Part shown: one piece after another, positions 26,677 through 35,160 of the stretch
Layout of the letters: each line of letters starts with the position of its first letter
Position numbering within the stretch: the first letter of the stretch is position 1
Source of the DNA: Paraburkholderia sp. UYCP14C
Lineage (GTDB): Bacteria; Pseudomonadota; Gammaproteobacteria; Burkholderiales; Burkholderiaceae
Reading direction: 5' to 3'
Assembly: GCF_004197395.1 (NCBI RefSeq)
Contig: NZ_SELS01000004.1
Coordinates: 62,001-126,000 of the forward strand
Length of the DNA stretch: 64,000 nucleotides
Notes under the pieces: generated by a model
The model's database searches: none
Seen by the model: the letters and a program-made list of their open reading frames with translations, nothing else
Told to the model about the DNA's origin: nothing
Program-made: the position numbers and the translations under genes

Positions 26677-28179
26677 CTAGTTCGAAAGATCCTCAAGCGC
26701 GACATCGCGCGTCTTCGGCCCCAGCGTACCGATCGCGACCATCACGACCGCCATCGCGCCGGAGATGAACACGAACACGCCGTTCACGCCGAAGCGGCCG
26801 AGGCAGGCGGCGATCACGAACGCCGAGAACATCGCCGAAATCCGGCTCCACGAATAAACGAAGCCGACCGCGCGCGCCCGGATGCCGGTCGGAAACAGTT
26901 CGGCCTGGTACGCGTGATAGCTGTACGAAATGATGTTGCCCGCGAGCACGAGACACACGCCGAGGCTGACGAGCAGCACCGTCTCGCGCGCCTGGCTGAA
27001 CGCGAGCCCGCACACGACGTTGACCGCCGCCATGCAGATGATGACGGTCTTGCGCTCGAAGCGATCCGCGATCAGCAGCCCCAGCAACGGCCCGAGCGGC
27101 GCCGCGATCGCGATGATGCTCGCGTACATCAGACTGGTCGTTACCGTGATGCCCTGCTTGATCAGCAGCGTCGGAATCCAGTTCGCGAAGCCGTAGTAGC
27201 CCATCGTCTGGAACACGTGAAAGATGATCAGCATCAGCGTGCGCTTGCGATACGGCGGCACCAGCAGATCGCGAAACGCGGCCCGCGCGCGCACCGGTTC
27301 GGGCAGCGCGGGCTCGGGCAACGGCAGGCCGCATTGGCGCTGATACTCGCGCGCGACGCGTGCTTCGAGACGCGTCATCACCGCGTCGGCTTCGGCGAGG
27401 CGGCCCTTTTGCGCGAGCCAGCGCGGGCTCTCCGGCAAGCCACGGCGAATCCACCACACCACGATCGCGCCGATCGCGCCGATCAGCACGACCACTCGCC
27501 AGCCGTCGAGGCCGAACACGCGTTGCGGCACCAGCAGATACGACAGGAACGCGACGATCGGCACCGCGCAGAAGCCGACCGCCTGCGAGCATGCCGAGGC
27601 GCGCCCGCGAATGTGCTTCGGCACGAGTTCGGAAATGTACGTGCCGATCGTGACGATCTCGACGCCGATGCCGATCCCCGCGATGAAGCGCCAGCAGTTC
27701 AGGCCGAGCGCCGTGTGCTGGAACGCCATTACGACGTTGGCCGCCGTGTACCACAGCAGCGACCATGTGAAGATCGCGCGCCGGCCGAAGCGGTCGGCGA
27801 GAAAGCCGCAGGCCGCCGTGCCGATGAACAGGCCCGCGAACAGCGCGGCGATGAAACTCGCGACGCCGCTGGTGCCGAACAGGCCGTGCGTCGTCGCCGT
27901 GAGCAGCCCGCTGTGCACGAGCCCCGGCGCGATATAGCCGGAGTACATCAGGTCGTAGAGCTCGAAGAACATGCCGAAGCTCAGCAGCATCACGAGTTGC
28001 CAGATCGTGCGAGTCGCGGGCAGCCGGTCGAGCCGCGCGGAAATGCGCGCGCCATCGAGCGCGACCGCGCCGGCGCGGCCGGCTGCGGCCGCATCGGCGC
28101 CCGCGTCCGTGGGTGAGCCATCGAGCGCGCCGGCATCGCCGAGCGCCGTTGCGTACACCGCCTGATTCGACGATTTCAT
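26677..28179 (-). CDS. MFS transporter (metabolite:H+ symporter type)
   Basis: A 500-residue twelve-helix permease. The MFS loop motif FLADRFGRRAIF lies between helices 2 and 3, GLPESPRWLAQKGR follows helix 6 as in sugar-porter and aromatic-acid symporter members, and LIADRFERKTVI is the repeated loop in the second half. An extended Ala-rich N-terminal tail of about 65 residues precedes helix 1. The ATG at 28179 (MKSSNQAVYA) is chosen; the frame upstream is a shadow. It is 61 bp downstream of the CoA-transferase gene, so it probably imports the acid processed by these enzymes. Confidence 0.92.
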   Translation of the reverse strand: MKSSNQAVYATALGDAGALDGSPTDAGADAAAAGRAGAVALDGARISARLDRLPATRTIWQLVMLLSFGMFFELYDLMYSGYIAPGLVHSGLLTATTHGLFGTSGVASFIAALFAGLFIGTAACGFLADRFGRRAIFTWSLLWYTAANVVMAFQHTALGLNCWRFIAGIGIGVEIVTIGTYISELVPKHIRGRASACSQAVGFCAVPIVAFLSYLLVPQRVFGLDGWRVVVLIGAIGAIVVWWIRRGLPESPRWLAQKGRLAEADAVMTRLEARVAREYQRQCGLPLPEPALPEPVRARAAFRDLLVPPYRKRTLMLIIFHVFQTMGYYGFANWIPTLLIKQGITVTTSLMYASIIAIAAPLGPLLGLLIADRFERKTVIICMAAVNVVCGLAFSQARETVLLVSLGVCLVLAGNIISYSYHAYQAELFPTGIRARAVGFVYSWSRISAMFSAFVIAACLGRFGVNGVFVFISGAMAVVMVAIGTLGPKTRDVALEDLSN

Positions 28180-28240
28180 CGTCTGTCTCCAGAATTTTTG
28201 GTCTATTGCCCGTTGCAACGGATGAAGCGCGGCACGACGC

Positions 28241-29485
28241 TCATGCAGCCGCGCGCGGCGTCGGCGCTTGCACGCCACCGCCCAGCTCCGCGATCCGCGC
28301 ATCGTCGAACCCGAGCTCGCGCAGCACCTCGACGGTGTGCTCGCCGATCTTCGCGATCGGCAGGCGCGGCCCGAGACGCGCACCGTCGATCGAAATCGGC
28401 AGCAACGGCATCGCGGTTTCGCTGCCGTCGTCGAGCGTCAGCGGCACGAGGCCGCCGCTCGCGTTCAGGTGCGGATCGTCGAACAGTTCTTCGGGCTTCG
28501 TAATCGACGCGAACGGAATGTGATTGCGCTCGAACAGCGGCGCGAGCGTCGCGCCGTCGAAACGGTTCAGGCTTTCGCCGAGCGTCTGCAGCAGCCAGCC
28601 GCGCGCGAGCACGCGATCGTTGTTGGTCGCGAGGCGCGCATCGGCGAGCAGATCGTCGCGCTCGAGAATCGCGCACAGCGCACGCCACTGCGTGTCGCCC
28701 GTCGCGGCGATGAACATCTGCTCGCCATGCGCGAGCGTGAACACGTCGTAGACGGCCCACGCGCTGATGCGCTCCGGCATCGGCGCGGCGGCCACACCGG
28801 TCGCCGCGAACTGCTGCATATGCTGCGCGGACAGCAGCACGCAGTTCTCGAACAGCGCGCTCTGCACCTCCTTGCCGCGACCGCTCGCGTGCCGCTCGTG
28901 CAGCGCGGCCAGCACGCCGATCGCACCGAACATGCCGCCCATGATGTCGTTGACCGAGCTGCCCGCGCGCAGCGGACGGCCTACCGGCCCGGTCATGTAC
29001 GCGAGGCCCGCCATCATCTGCACGACTTCGTCGAGCGCGAGACGATGTTCGTACGGACCATTGAGAAAGCCCTTGTGCGACACGTAGATCAGCTTCGGAT
29101 TGCGCTCGCGCAGCGTCGCGTAATCGAGGCCGAGACTGGCCATGCGGCCGGGCTTGAAGTTTTCGACGAAGACGTCGGCGCTATCGACGAGTTGCTTCAG
29201 CGCGGCGAGACCGGCTTCGCTGTCGAGATCGAGCGCGACGCTCTTCTTGTTGCGATTGAAGGTGCGGAAGAAGCCCGCGCCGGTGCCGAGCAGCCAGCGC
29301 GTGCCGTCGCCGCGCGGCGGCTCGACCTTGATCACTTCGGCGCCGAGGTCGCCGAGAATCATCCCGCAGGTCGGCCCCATCACCATATGCGACAACTCGA
29401 TCACGCGGATGCCCGCGAGCGGCAACGTGGCCGGTTGCGGCGAAGAGGTCGACGACGAAGACGAAGCTGAGGAAAGCGGAGTCAT
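28241..29485 (-). CDS. CaiB/BaiF family (class III) CoA-transferase
   Basis: A 414-residue CoA-transferase. Family landmarks are LAGIRVIELSHMVMGPTCGMILGDLGAEVIKVEPP near the N-terminus, FRTFNRNKKSVALDL, a GSSVNDIMGGMFG segment carrying the catalytic Asp, and GRGKEVQSALFENC. It transfers CoA from a donor such as succinyl-CoA to a free acid through an aspartyl-CoA intermediate. Its ATG overlaps the stop codon of the HMG-CoA-lyase-like gene (shared 29482-29485), so they are translationally coupled; the natural inference is that it activates the substrate for that lyase, for instance 3-hydroxy-3-methylglutarate or citramalate. Ser-rich N-terminal tail. Confidence 0.92.
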   Translation of the reverse strand: MTPLSSASSSSSTSSPQPATLPLAGIRVIELSHMVMGPTCGMILGDLGAEVIKVEPPRGDGTRWLLGTGAGFFRTFNRNKKSVALDLDSEAGLAALKQLVDSADVFVENFKPGRMASLGLDYATLRERNPKLIYVSHKGFLNGPYEHRLALDEVVQMMAGLAYMTGPVGRPLRAGSSVNDIMGGMFGAIGVLAALHERHASGRGKEVQSALFENCVLLSAQHMQQFAATGVAAAPMPERISAWAVYDVFTLAHGEQMFIAATGDTQWRALCAILERDDLLADARLATNNDRVLARGWLLQTLGESLNRFDGATLAPLFERNHIPFASITKPEELFDDPHLNASGGLVPLTLDDGSETAMPLLPISIDGARLGPRLPIAKIGEHTVEVLRELGFDDARIAELGGGVQAPTPRAAA

Positions 29486-30498
29486 TGCGGCACCTGCTGA
29501 ACGGAACAATGGGAACAAGGGAAAGCTTCGGCGTGCCCGGCGGCTTCGCGCGCAACCGGTTGCGCGTCCGCGAACTGTTTCGGCAATCCCGCGCGCGCGA
29601 GATAGCCATACAGCGGCTCGCCCGGCAGCGCCTGCTCGAGCACCGCGCGCGATGCGAGCAGCCGCGCGATGTCGATGCCGGTGTCGTAGCCCATGCTGTC
29701 GAGCATGAACACGAGGTCTTCGGTATTGAGGTTGCCGGTCGCGCCCGGCGCATGCGGACAGCCGCCGAGACCGGCCAGCGACGCATCGAACTCGCGGACG
29801 CCGTGGCGCAACGCGACCAGCGTGTTGGCGAGCCCGAGGCCGCGCGTGTCGTGGAAATGCAGCGAGCGCAGCCGGGCGCCCGCGACGTCGCGCACCAGCT
29901 CGATGACCTCGCCGACCTGGCGCGGCGTCGCTTCGCCGGTCGTGTCGCCGAGCGCGATCACGTCGGCGCCGGCCTGCACCGCGGCGCGCGCGATCGCGGC
30001 AATGTCCGCATAGGGCACCGCGCCCTGCAACGTGCAGCCGAACACCGTCGACAAACCGGCGATTAACTCGACGCGGCGGCCACCTGCCGAACACGCGCCG
30101 TCGATCAGCTCACGCATCGCGGCGAACGCGTCGATCATCTCGGCGGGCGTCTTGCGCACGTTCGCGAGGCTATGCGCGACGCTCACGGAAATCGGCGCGA
30201 CGATGCGCTGCACGCCGGCGTCGAGCGCGTGCTGCGCGCCCTTCAGGTTCGGCACGAGCGCGGTGACGCTCAGATCGTCGTAACTACGGGCGTGGGCGAC
30301 TACCTGGGCGGCGTCCGCCATTTGCGGCAGCAGCCTGGCCGGCACGAACGACGCGACTTCCATGTGGCGCACGCCGGCCGCGTAGGCGGCGTCGATCCAG
30401 CGCCGTTTGTCGTCGGTGGACATGATGCGGGCAATGCTTTGCAGACCGTCGCGCAGACCGACTTCGGTCACGACGACGCGCTCGCGGGTTTCATTCAT
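29482..30498 (-). CDS. Hydroxymethylglutaryl-CoA lyase family protein
   Basis: A 338-residue TIM-barrel enzyme of the HMGL/DRE family that cleaves 3-hydroxyacyl-CoA such as HMG-CoA to acetyl-CoA and acetoacetate. Key sequences are TEVGLRDGLQ (metal Asp and catalytic Arg), SVSVAHSLANVRKT, the metal-binding HFHDTRGLGLAN, and GLGGCPHAPGATGN, the signature containing the active-site Cys. About 40 residues longer than the usual 300, with a C-terminal tail having two Cys near its end. First gene of the operon after the LysR regulator. Related lyases act on citramalyl-CoA-like substrates, so the exact substrate is open. Confidence 0.92.
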   Translation of the reverse strand: MNETRERVVVTEVGLRDGLQSIARIMSTDDKRRWIDAAYAAGVRHMEVASFVPARLLPQMADAAQVVAHARSYDDLSVTALVPNLKGAQHALDAGVQRIVAPISVSVAHSLANVRKTPAEMIDAFAAMRELIDGACSAGGRRVELIAGLSTVFGCTLQGAVPYADIAAIARAAVQAGADVIALGDTTGEATPRQVGEVIELVRDVAGARLRSLHFHDTRGLGLANTLVALRHGVREFDASLAGLGGCPHAPGATGNLNTEDLVFMLDSMGYDTGIDIARLLASRAVLEQALPGEPLYGYLARAGLPKQFADAQPVAREAAGHAEAFPCSHCSVQQVPQ

Positions 30499-30780
30499 CG
30501 GTTGGAATCCTGAGTCGTGGACACGAGCCTCGCGTGCTCGCTGGATGGAACGGAAGCGCTAACTGGATCACAGCGTGCCCGCATGCCGACGCGCGGCAAA
30601 GTCTGCTTTGACGACGCACACCATCGCCGCTCGCGATGACCGCTCAGGCAGATGGAGCGGGCTTTGGCGCTCGCCTGGGTGAAATGCTTAGGGGTTTGTC
30701 TGGAGAGGTGGCGGACGGCGTGCGTTGCCGGGGCACGTGTAGAGGGCTCCCGGTACGGGCGTCCAACCGCGTCGCCCGTC

Positions 30781-31674
30781 TTACATCGCGCCCAGCAGAT
30801 GCTCGAGCAAGCGCGCGGCGGCCAGCGTCAACGCCGCGCGATCGCGCACGCAGATCACGAAGCGCCGCTCGGCCCACGCCTCGCGCAGCGGCACCGCGAC
30901 GATGCCGTACTCGTCGGCGGCATGGCGCGGCAGCGCCTCGCGTGGCAGGATCGCGACCGCGAGACCCGCCTGGATGAAGCGGAAGGCGGCATCGAAGGTC
31001 GACACATAGGTGCGGTAATTCAACTCGCTGCCTTTCTCCAGCGCGATGCGCTGCATCAGCGCATTGACCGACGCATTCGACGCGAGCCCCAGATGATCGA
31101 ACCCGAGCGTCTGCGCGAAGCCCACCTGCGTCTCGCCCGCGAGCGGATGCGCGCGCGGCACGATCAGCGCGAGATGGTCGGCGCGATACGGCAGCGTGTC
31201 GAGACTGCCGAGCGGCACCGTGTCGCGGCAGATGCCCAGATCGGCGACGCCCTCTTCGAGCCCGCGCACGATGTCCGCGCTGACGCGCTCCTCGACATCG
31301 ACGCGAATCGCCGGATTCGCCTGCAAAAACGCCGCCAGCGCCTCGGGCAGAAACTCCACCATCGACGACACGTTCGCCAGCACGCGCACATGCCCGCGCG
31401 CGCCGGCCGCATATTCGCTGAGCTCGGCCTGCAGGCGCTCGTGGCCGCGCATGATGAGCCGCGCGTGGCGCAACAGCGCTTCGCCGGCGGCGGTCGCGCG
31501 CACCCCGCGCTGGCTGCGCGACAGCAACGCGACATCGACGAGCGCTTCGAGATCGGCGAGCCGCTTGCTGACCGCCGACGGCGCGATGAACTCGCGCTCG
31601 GCCGCGCGCGCGATCGTGCCTTCCTCGCACACGGCGATGAACAAGCGCAGCGTCACCTGATCGATTTGCCACAT
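30781..31674 (-). CDS. LysR-family transcriptional regulator
   Basis: A 297-residue regulator. N-terminal winged helix: LRLFIAVCEEGTIARAAERE, APSAVSKRLADLE, VDVALLSRSQRGVRATAAGEALL. The effector domain covers about residues 90-297. It is upstream of, and cooriented with, the HMG-CoA lyase / CoA-transferase / MFS genes, 282 bp away; that gap probably contains their promoter and its binding site. Inferred to regulate that catabolic operon. Confidence 0.93.
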   Translation of the reverse strand: MWQIDQVTLRLFIAVCEEGTIARAAEREFIAPSAVSKRLADLEALVDVALLSRSQRGVRATAAGEALLRHARLIMRGHERLQAELSEYAAGARGHVRVLANVSSMVEFLPEALAAFLQANPAIRVDVEERVSADIVRGLEEGVADLGICRDTVPLGSLDTLPYRADHLALIVPRAHPLAGETQVGFAQTLGFDHLGLASNASVNALMQRIALEKGSELNYRTYVSTFDAAFRFIQAGLAVAILPREALPRHAADEYGIVAVPLREAWAERRFVICVRDRAALTLAAARLLEHLLGAM

Positions 31675-31852
31675 CGGCGCAGCGGATTCATGGGTTGGGA
31701 GTGGGGAAAATTATGCCCTGAGGACGGCGGGCGCTGAAGTGGGTTTGGGCTGTCCCCGCCCTTGCCCGCGACTTTCGGTCTGGCTATGCTGGCGGGTGCG
31801 CCGGCGTCCGCAGGCGGCTGCGCCAACCAGAACAACGTTCGAGAACCTGCTC

Positions 31853-32506
31853 ATGTCCACCACCAGTCTGTTTTTCACCGCTGCCGGCGTCGGCCTCGCG
31901 ATCGCCGCGCCGGTCGGCCCGATGGGCATGCTGTGCATCCGCCGCACGCTGACCGGCGGCCCGCGCGCGGGACTCGCGATCGGCTTCGGCATCGCGAGCG
32001 GCGACGCGGCCTACGGCCTCATCGCGGCGCTCGGCCTCGTCGGCATTTCGCAGTTCATGCTCGCCTACGATCGTCCGCTGCATCTGCTCGCGGGCTTGTT
32101 CCTGCTGTATCTCGGCGTGCGCGCGCTGCTGCAGAAGCAGCCCGCCGACGCCGCCGACGGCAACGGCAACGGCAATGGCGACGGCAAGCTCGCGCAGATC
32201 GGCCGCGCCGGCGCGCTGCGCGCCTACGCGAGCGCGCTGCTGCTGACGCTGACCAATCCGCAGACCGTCATCATGTTCGCCGCGCTGTTCACGACGCTCG
32301 CACCGCGCGGCGCGTTCTCGCCGGCCATCGCGCTGACGACGGTCGGCGGCGTGTTCGCCGGTTCGATCGCGTGGTGGTGCTGTCTGGTGACCGTGGTGTC
32401 GCTCGCGCGTCATGCGATCGGCAGCAGGCTGCGCGTCGCGATCGATCGCGTGGTCGGCATCACGCTGGCGGCGTTCGGCGTGGTCGAAATCCGCCGCGCG
32501 CTCTGA
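31853..32506 (+). CDS. LysE/RhtB family amino-acid exporter
   Basis: A 217-residue six-helix exporter. The start MSTTSLFFTAAGVGLAIAAPVGPMGMLCIRR carries the family's G-P-GP signature, and LLTLTNPQTVIMFAALF is the second-half motif (NP). A short Gly/Asn/Asp-rich loop (NGNGNGNGDG) lies between the halves in the cytoplasmic linker. ATG at 31853 is chosen because homology begins there. Divergent from the LysR gene; that regulator could alternatively control this exporter, since LysR-lysE divergence is common. Confidence 0.9.
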   Translation: MSTTSLFFTAAGVGLAIAAPVGPMGMLCIRRTLTGGPRAGLAIGFGIASGDAAYGLIAALGLVGISQFMLAYDRPLHLLAGLFLLYLGVRALLQKQPADAADGNGNGNGDGKLAQIGRAGALRAYASALLLTLTNPQTVIMFAALFTTLAPRGAFSPAIALTTVGGVFAGSIAWWCCLVTVVSLARHAIGSRLRVAIDRVVGITLAAFGVVEIRRAL

Positions 32507-32805
32507 GCGGCACCCAGCACGACCTGCGATACCCGGCGCCGGACATACCAGATGGCCCCCGGCGCCGTATAGCGCGCACTCGCTTTGCAGGCCCCGAACG
32601 GAGCCGACACAAGCCGCGGCGCGCTCGCCCTGAGTGCGAGCCGCACGCAGGCGCGGCAGTTTTGCGACAATAGCGCCTTTCGCCGCACCGGCGGCGGCCG
32701 ACGCGCCCCTACCGCGCACCGCACGCCGCCGCACCAAACCGCCCCGGCGCGTACGCCGGCCTTGCCGCCCAACCCTTCACCCGCGCTGCGTCAGCTGTCC
32801 GTTCA

Positions 32806-33594
32806 ATGGCTCTACCCCATATCGATCTGCTGTACTCCGTCTCCGGCCTGTTCGTCGGCTTTCTGGTCGGGCTGACAGGCGTCGGCGGCGGCTCGCTGAT
32901 GACGCCGATCCTCGTCCTGCTGTTCAAGGTGCACCCTGCCACCGCGGTCGGCACCGACCTGCTGTACGCGGCCGCCACCAAGGCGACCGGCACGCTGGTG
33001 CACGGCCTGAAGGGTTCGGTCGACTGGCAGGTCACGCTGCGCCTCGCGGCCGGCAGCGTGCCCGCGGCCACCATCACGCTGATCCTGCTGCATCGCTACG
33101 GGATGGACACGCCGGGCGCGGGCCGGCTGATCCAGGTCGTGCTCGGCGTGGCGCTGCTGATTACCGCGGTCGCGCTGGTGTTCCGTCCGCAGCTGGCGGC
33201 GCTCGGCGCGCGCAAGCTACGCGTGCCGAGCCAGGGACGCACGCTCGCGCTGACGATGCTGACCGGCGCGATTCTCGGCGTGCTGGTGTCTCTGACGTCG
33301 GTGGGCGCGGGCGCCATCGGCGTGACGGTGTTGCTGCTGCTGTATCCGATGCTGCCGACGACACGCATCGTCGGCTCCGACATCGCGCACGCGGTGCCGC
33401 TGACCTTGCTCGCGGGTGCCGGACATTGGCTGCTCGGCTCGATCGACTGGTCGATGCTGCTGTCGCTGCTGGTGGGATCGCTGCCCGGCATCGCGATCGG
33501 CAGCTATCTGGCCTCGCGCGCGCCCGAGGCGCTGCTGCGCAATCTGCTTGCGGCGACGCTGACGCTGGTCGGTGTGCGGCTGGTGTTGTCGTGA
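32806..33594 (+). CDS. TauE/SafE family anion permease
   Basis: A 262-residue permease with seven to eight helices. The repeat motif GFLVGLTGVGGGSLMTPIL is in helix 1 and the second copy GAILGVLVSLTSVGAGAIGV in the C-terminal half, with AVGTDLLYAAATKATGT following the first. Members export sulfite, sulfoacetate or related anions. No sulfonate genes lie next to it, so the substrate is undetermined. It ends 24 bp from the convergent small hypothetical gene. Confidence 0.93.
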   Translation: MALPHIDLLYSVSGLFVGFLVGLTGVGGGSLMTPILVLLFKVHPATAVGTDLLYAAATKATGTLVHGLKGSVDWQVTLRLAAGSVPAATITLILLHRYGMDTPGAGRLIQVVLGVALLITAVALVFRPQLAALGARKLRVPSQGRTLALTMLTGAILGVLVSLTSVGAGAIGVTVLLLLYPMLPTTRIVGSDIAHAVPLTLLAGAGHWLLGSIDWSMLLSLLVGSLPGIAIGSYLASRAPEALLRNLLAATLTLVGVRLVLS

Positions 33595-33618
33595 TGCGCC
33601 GCAGCCCGCAACCCGTGT

Positions 33619-33867
33619 CTATTTGAAAAACCGGCAGGTCAGATCCGCCTCGAACTGCCGGACCCACTTGCCGTGACGGTCGCGATACGACTGTGACCAG
33701 CGGCCGCGCCGCACGGTGACGAGCCGCTCGTGCGCCGGCTCACCGGGTGCCGCGCTCGCGCTGATGTCGAAATGCGCGGGCGCGAAACCGTGTCGTGCGC
33801 ACACCAGTTCGAATGCCGCGCGATCGCCGATCGGCAGATCGATATAGCGAAACTGCGTGGTTTCCAT
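33619..33867 (-). CDS. Conserved-looking hypothetical protein, 82 residues
   Basis: A small soluble basic protein, METTQFRYIDLPIGDRAAFE at the start and WVRQFEADLTCRFFK at the end. The ATG at 33867 follows GGGGAGCC, a good ribosome-binding site; a start ten codons further up is possible but less well placed. Normal codon use and a good start argue that it is real. No family is recognised. Confidence 0.6.
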   Translation of the reverse strand: METTQFRYIDLPIGDRAAFELVCARHGFAPAHFDISASAAPGEPAHERLVTVRRGRWSQSYRDRHGKWVRQFEADLTCRFFK

Positions 33868-34218
33868 GACCTTGGCTCCCCGTACCCTTCTCGTCACAGT
33901 ACCCCCCGCGATGCATCGGCAATGTGTCGCAGCGCACGAATCCGCGGCGGCCGGGCTCCGCTAAGGACCCGTACGTGCGGCAAGCCGCATTGCTGCGGCC
34001 CCGCAAACCTCGCAGAGTGCGAGGCGCCCAAACCGGTGGCGAAAAAAAAGCTCCGGCGATCATGCCGGAGCCTTGAGATTGATGAATAGTTCTCGCGACG
34101 CGATGCAGGCGCGACGTCAAACCGTCTGCGCGACGCCGATGACGGCGCCCATGCACCACGCCGATGCGCACCGCCGCGCGACGCGGCCCTTGCGGCGCCG
34201 CGCGCGCACGCGCACCGC
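33868..34218. other. Gap between the 82-residue gene and the BON-domain gene
   Basis: 351 bases. It contains the intrinsic terminator and, nearest 33868, the probable promoter region of the 82-residue gene. Nothing else is evident. Confidence 0.4.
34042..34073 (-). terminator. Intrinsic terminator downstream of the BON-domain gene
   Basis: The 8-bp stem GCTCCGGC/GCCGGAGC (34050-34057 and 34064-34071) has a six-base loop and, read leftward, is followed by eight T residues. It would end the BON-protein transcript. Confidence 0.85.
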
Positions 34219-34557
34219 TTACTGCTCCTTCGTCGTCAGCTTGTTCGTCACCGACGTCACGCCCTCGACACCCTTGGCGGCTTCGGCGGCCTTATCGGCC
34301 TGGCCCTGGTCCGGCACCGTGCCGCTGAGCGTCACCGCGCCGCCGCGCACGCGCACGGCGATGTGCGACACGTCGAGACCCTGGGTCTTGGTCAGCGCGT
34401 GGCGTACTTTACGGTTGAGTTCGTGATTCGCCGCCTTGCCGGACTTGACCGCGGCTGCCGCCGACGCCGTATCCGGAGAGTTTTGGGCGTAGACGCTGCA
34501 CGCCACCACCATCGCCACAACCGTACCCAGTGCTTTCAGAAAACCGACCGTCTTCAT
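34219..34557 (-). CDS. BON-domain periplasmic protein (OsmY-like)
   Basis: A 112-residue product with a signal peptide (MKTVGFLKALGTVVAMVVAC, cleavage around VYAQ) and a single BON domain at about residues 44-109: LNRKVRHALTKTQGLD, VRVRGGAVTLSGTVPD and GVEGVTSVTNKL. BON domains bind phospholipid or peptidoglycan surfaces; OsmY-type proteins are stress-induced and periplasmic. Single-domain version, shorter than E. coli OsmY with its two. Stands alone with its own terminator. Confidence 0.9.
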   Translation of the reverse strand: MKTVGFLKALGTVVAMVVACSVYAQNSPDTASAAAAVKSGKAANHELNRKVRHALTKTQGLDVSHIAVRVRGGAVTLSGTVPDQGQADKAAEAAKGVEGVTSVTNKLTTKEQ

Positions 34558-35160
34558 AGCTCTCTTCTCCTTGGTTTCACAGTGGACCGCATGAACAAGC
34601 GGCTTCGTTACGACTAAGGGCGGGCGTCATCACGGGAAACGCTCGTGAGCGACGGCCGACAACGGCTGTGCACGCTGTGCAAGAGGCGAGAGAGGCTGGT
34701 CACCGGCAACCGGTAACCGTCAAACCGCGAAGTCCGCCGACGCACCCGGTTCTTGTCCGTCTTGCCGGGATCGCGCCGCAAACGTTGGATCGCGGCAAGC
34801 GATGCCCAATTTAATCTAGCCGGGACAGAAGCGCAAAGGGTTTAGCGCGCGGCGTGGCGCGCCGACAGCGGGTGCGTGATGCGTGCCGGATAGGGGCGCA
34901 TCACACGCACCGTGGTCGCGCGAAATTTGCTCGGGCGTCGTGCCGGTGCTCAGGCTGGCGCAGGTTGCGGCGCCCATCGCGGCGTTCACTGCAGCGCTCA
35001 CCATTTGTTACGCGTTTGTCGACGTGGCGGGCGGCTGCGCGTTTCGCGGCTGCGCCAATCTCAGGTACCATCGGCGCGACGCGTGCCGGCGCACCGCCGC
35101 GCGCCGCCAAGCCGCCTTCGCGCATTCGCGCCCGATCGACCGCCGCTTTCAGATGACCCG
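34558..35160. other. 603-bp intergenic region
   Basis: Lies between the leftward BON gene and the rightward TAXI-type gene. Frames seen here lack good starts or plausible products. A near-perfect inverted repeat GGTCACCGG/CCGGTAACC occurs at 34698-34718 and might be an operator. Promoters for both flanking genes are expected. Confidence 0.4.

Noticed and set aside
28241-30094. Apparent 617-residue CoA-transferase
   Set aside because: The N-terminal 200 residues are shadow of the HMG-CoA-lyase-like gene; the true start is 29485.
34816-35156. Several short frames in the 603-bp gap before the TAXI-type gene
   Set aside because: Overlapping on both strands, no ribosome-binding sites, no recognisable product.
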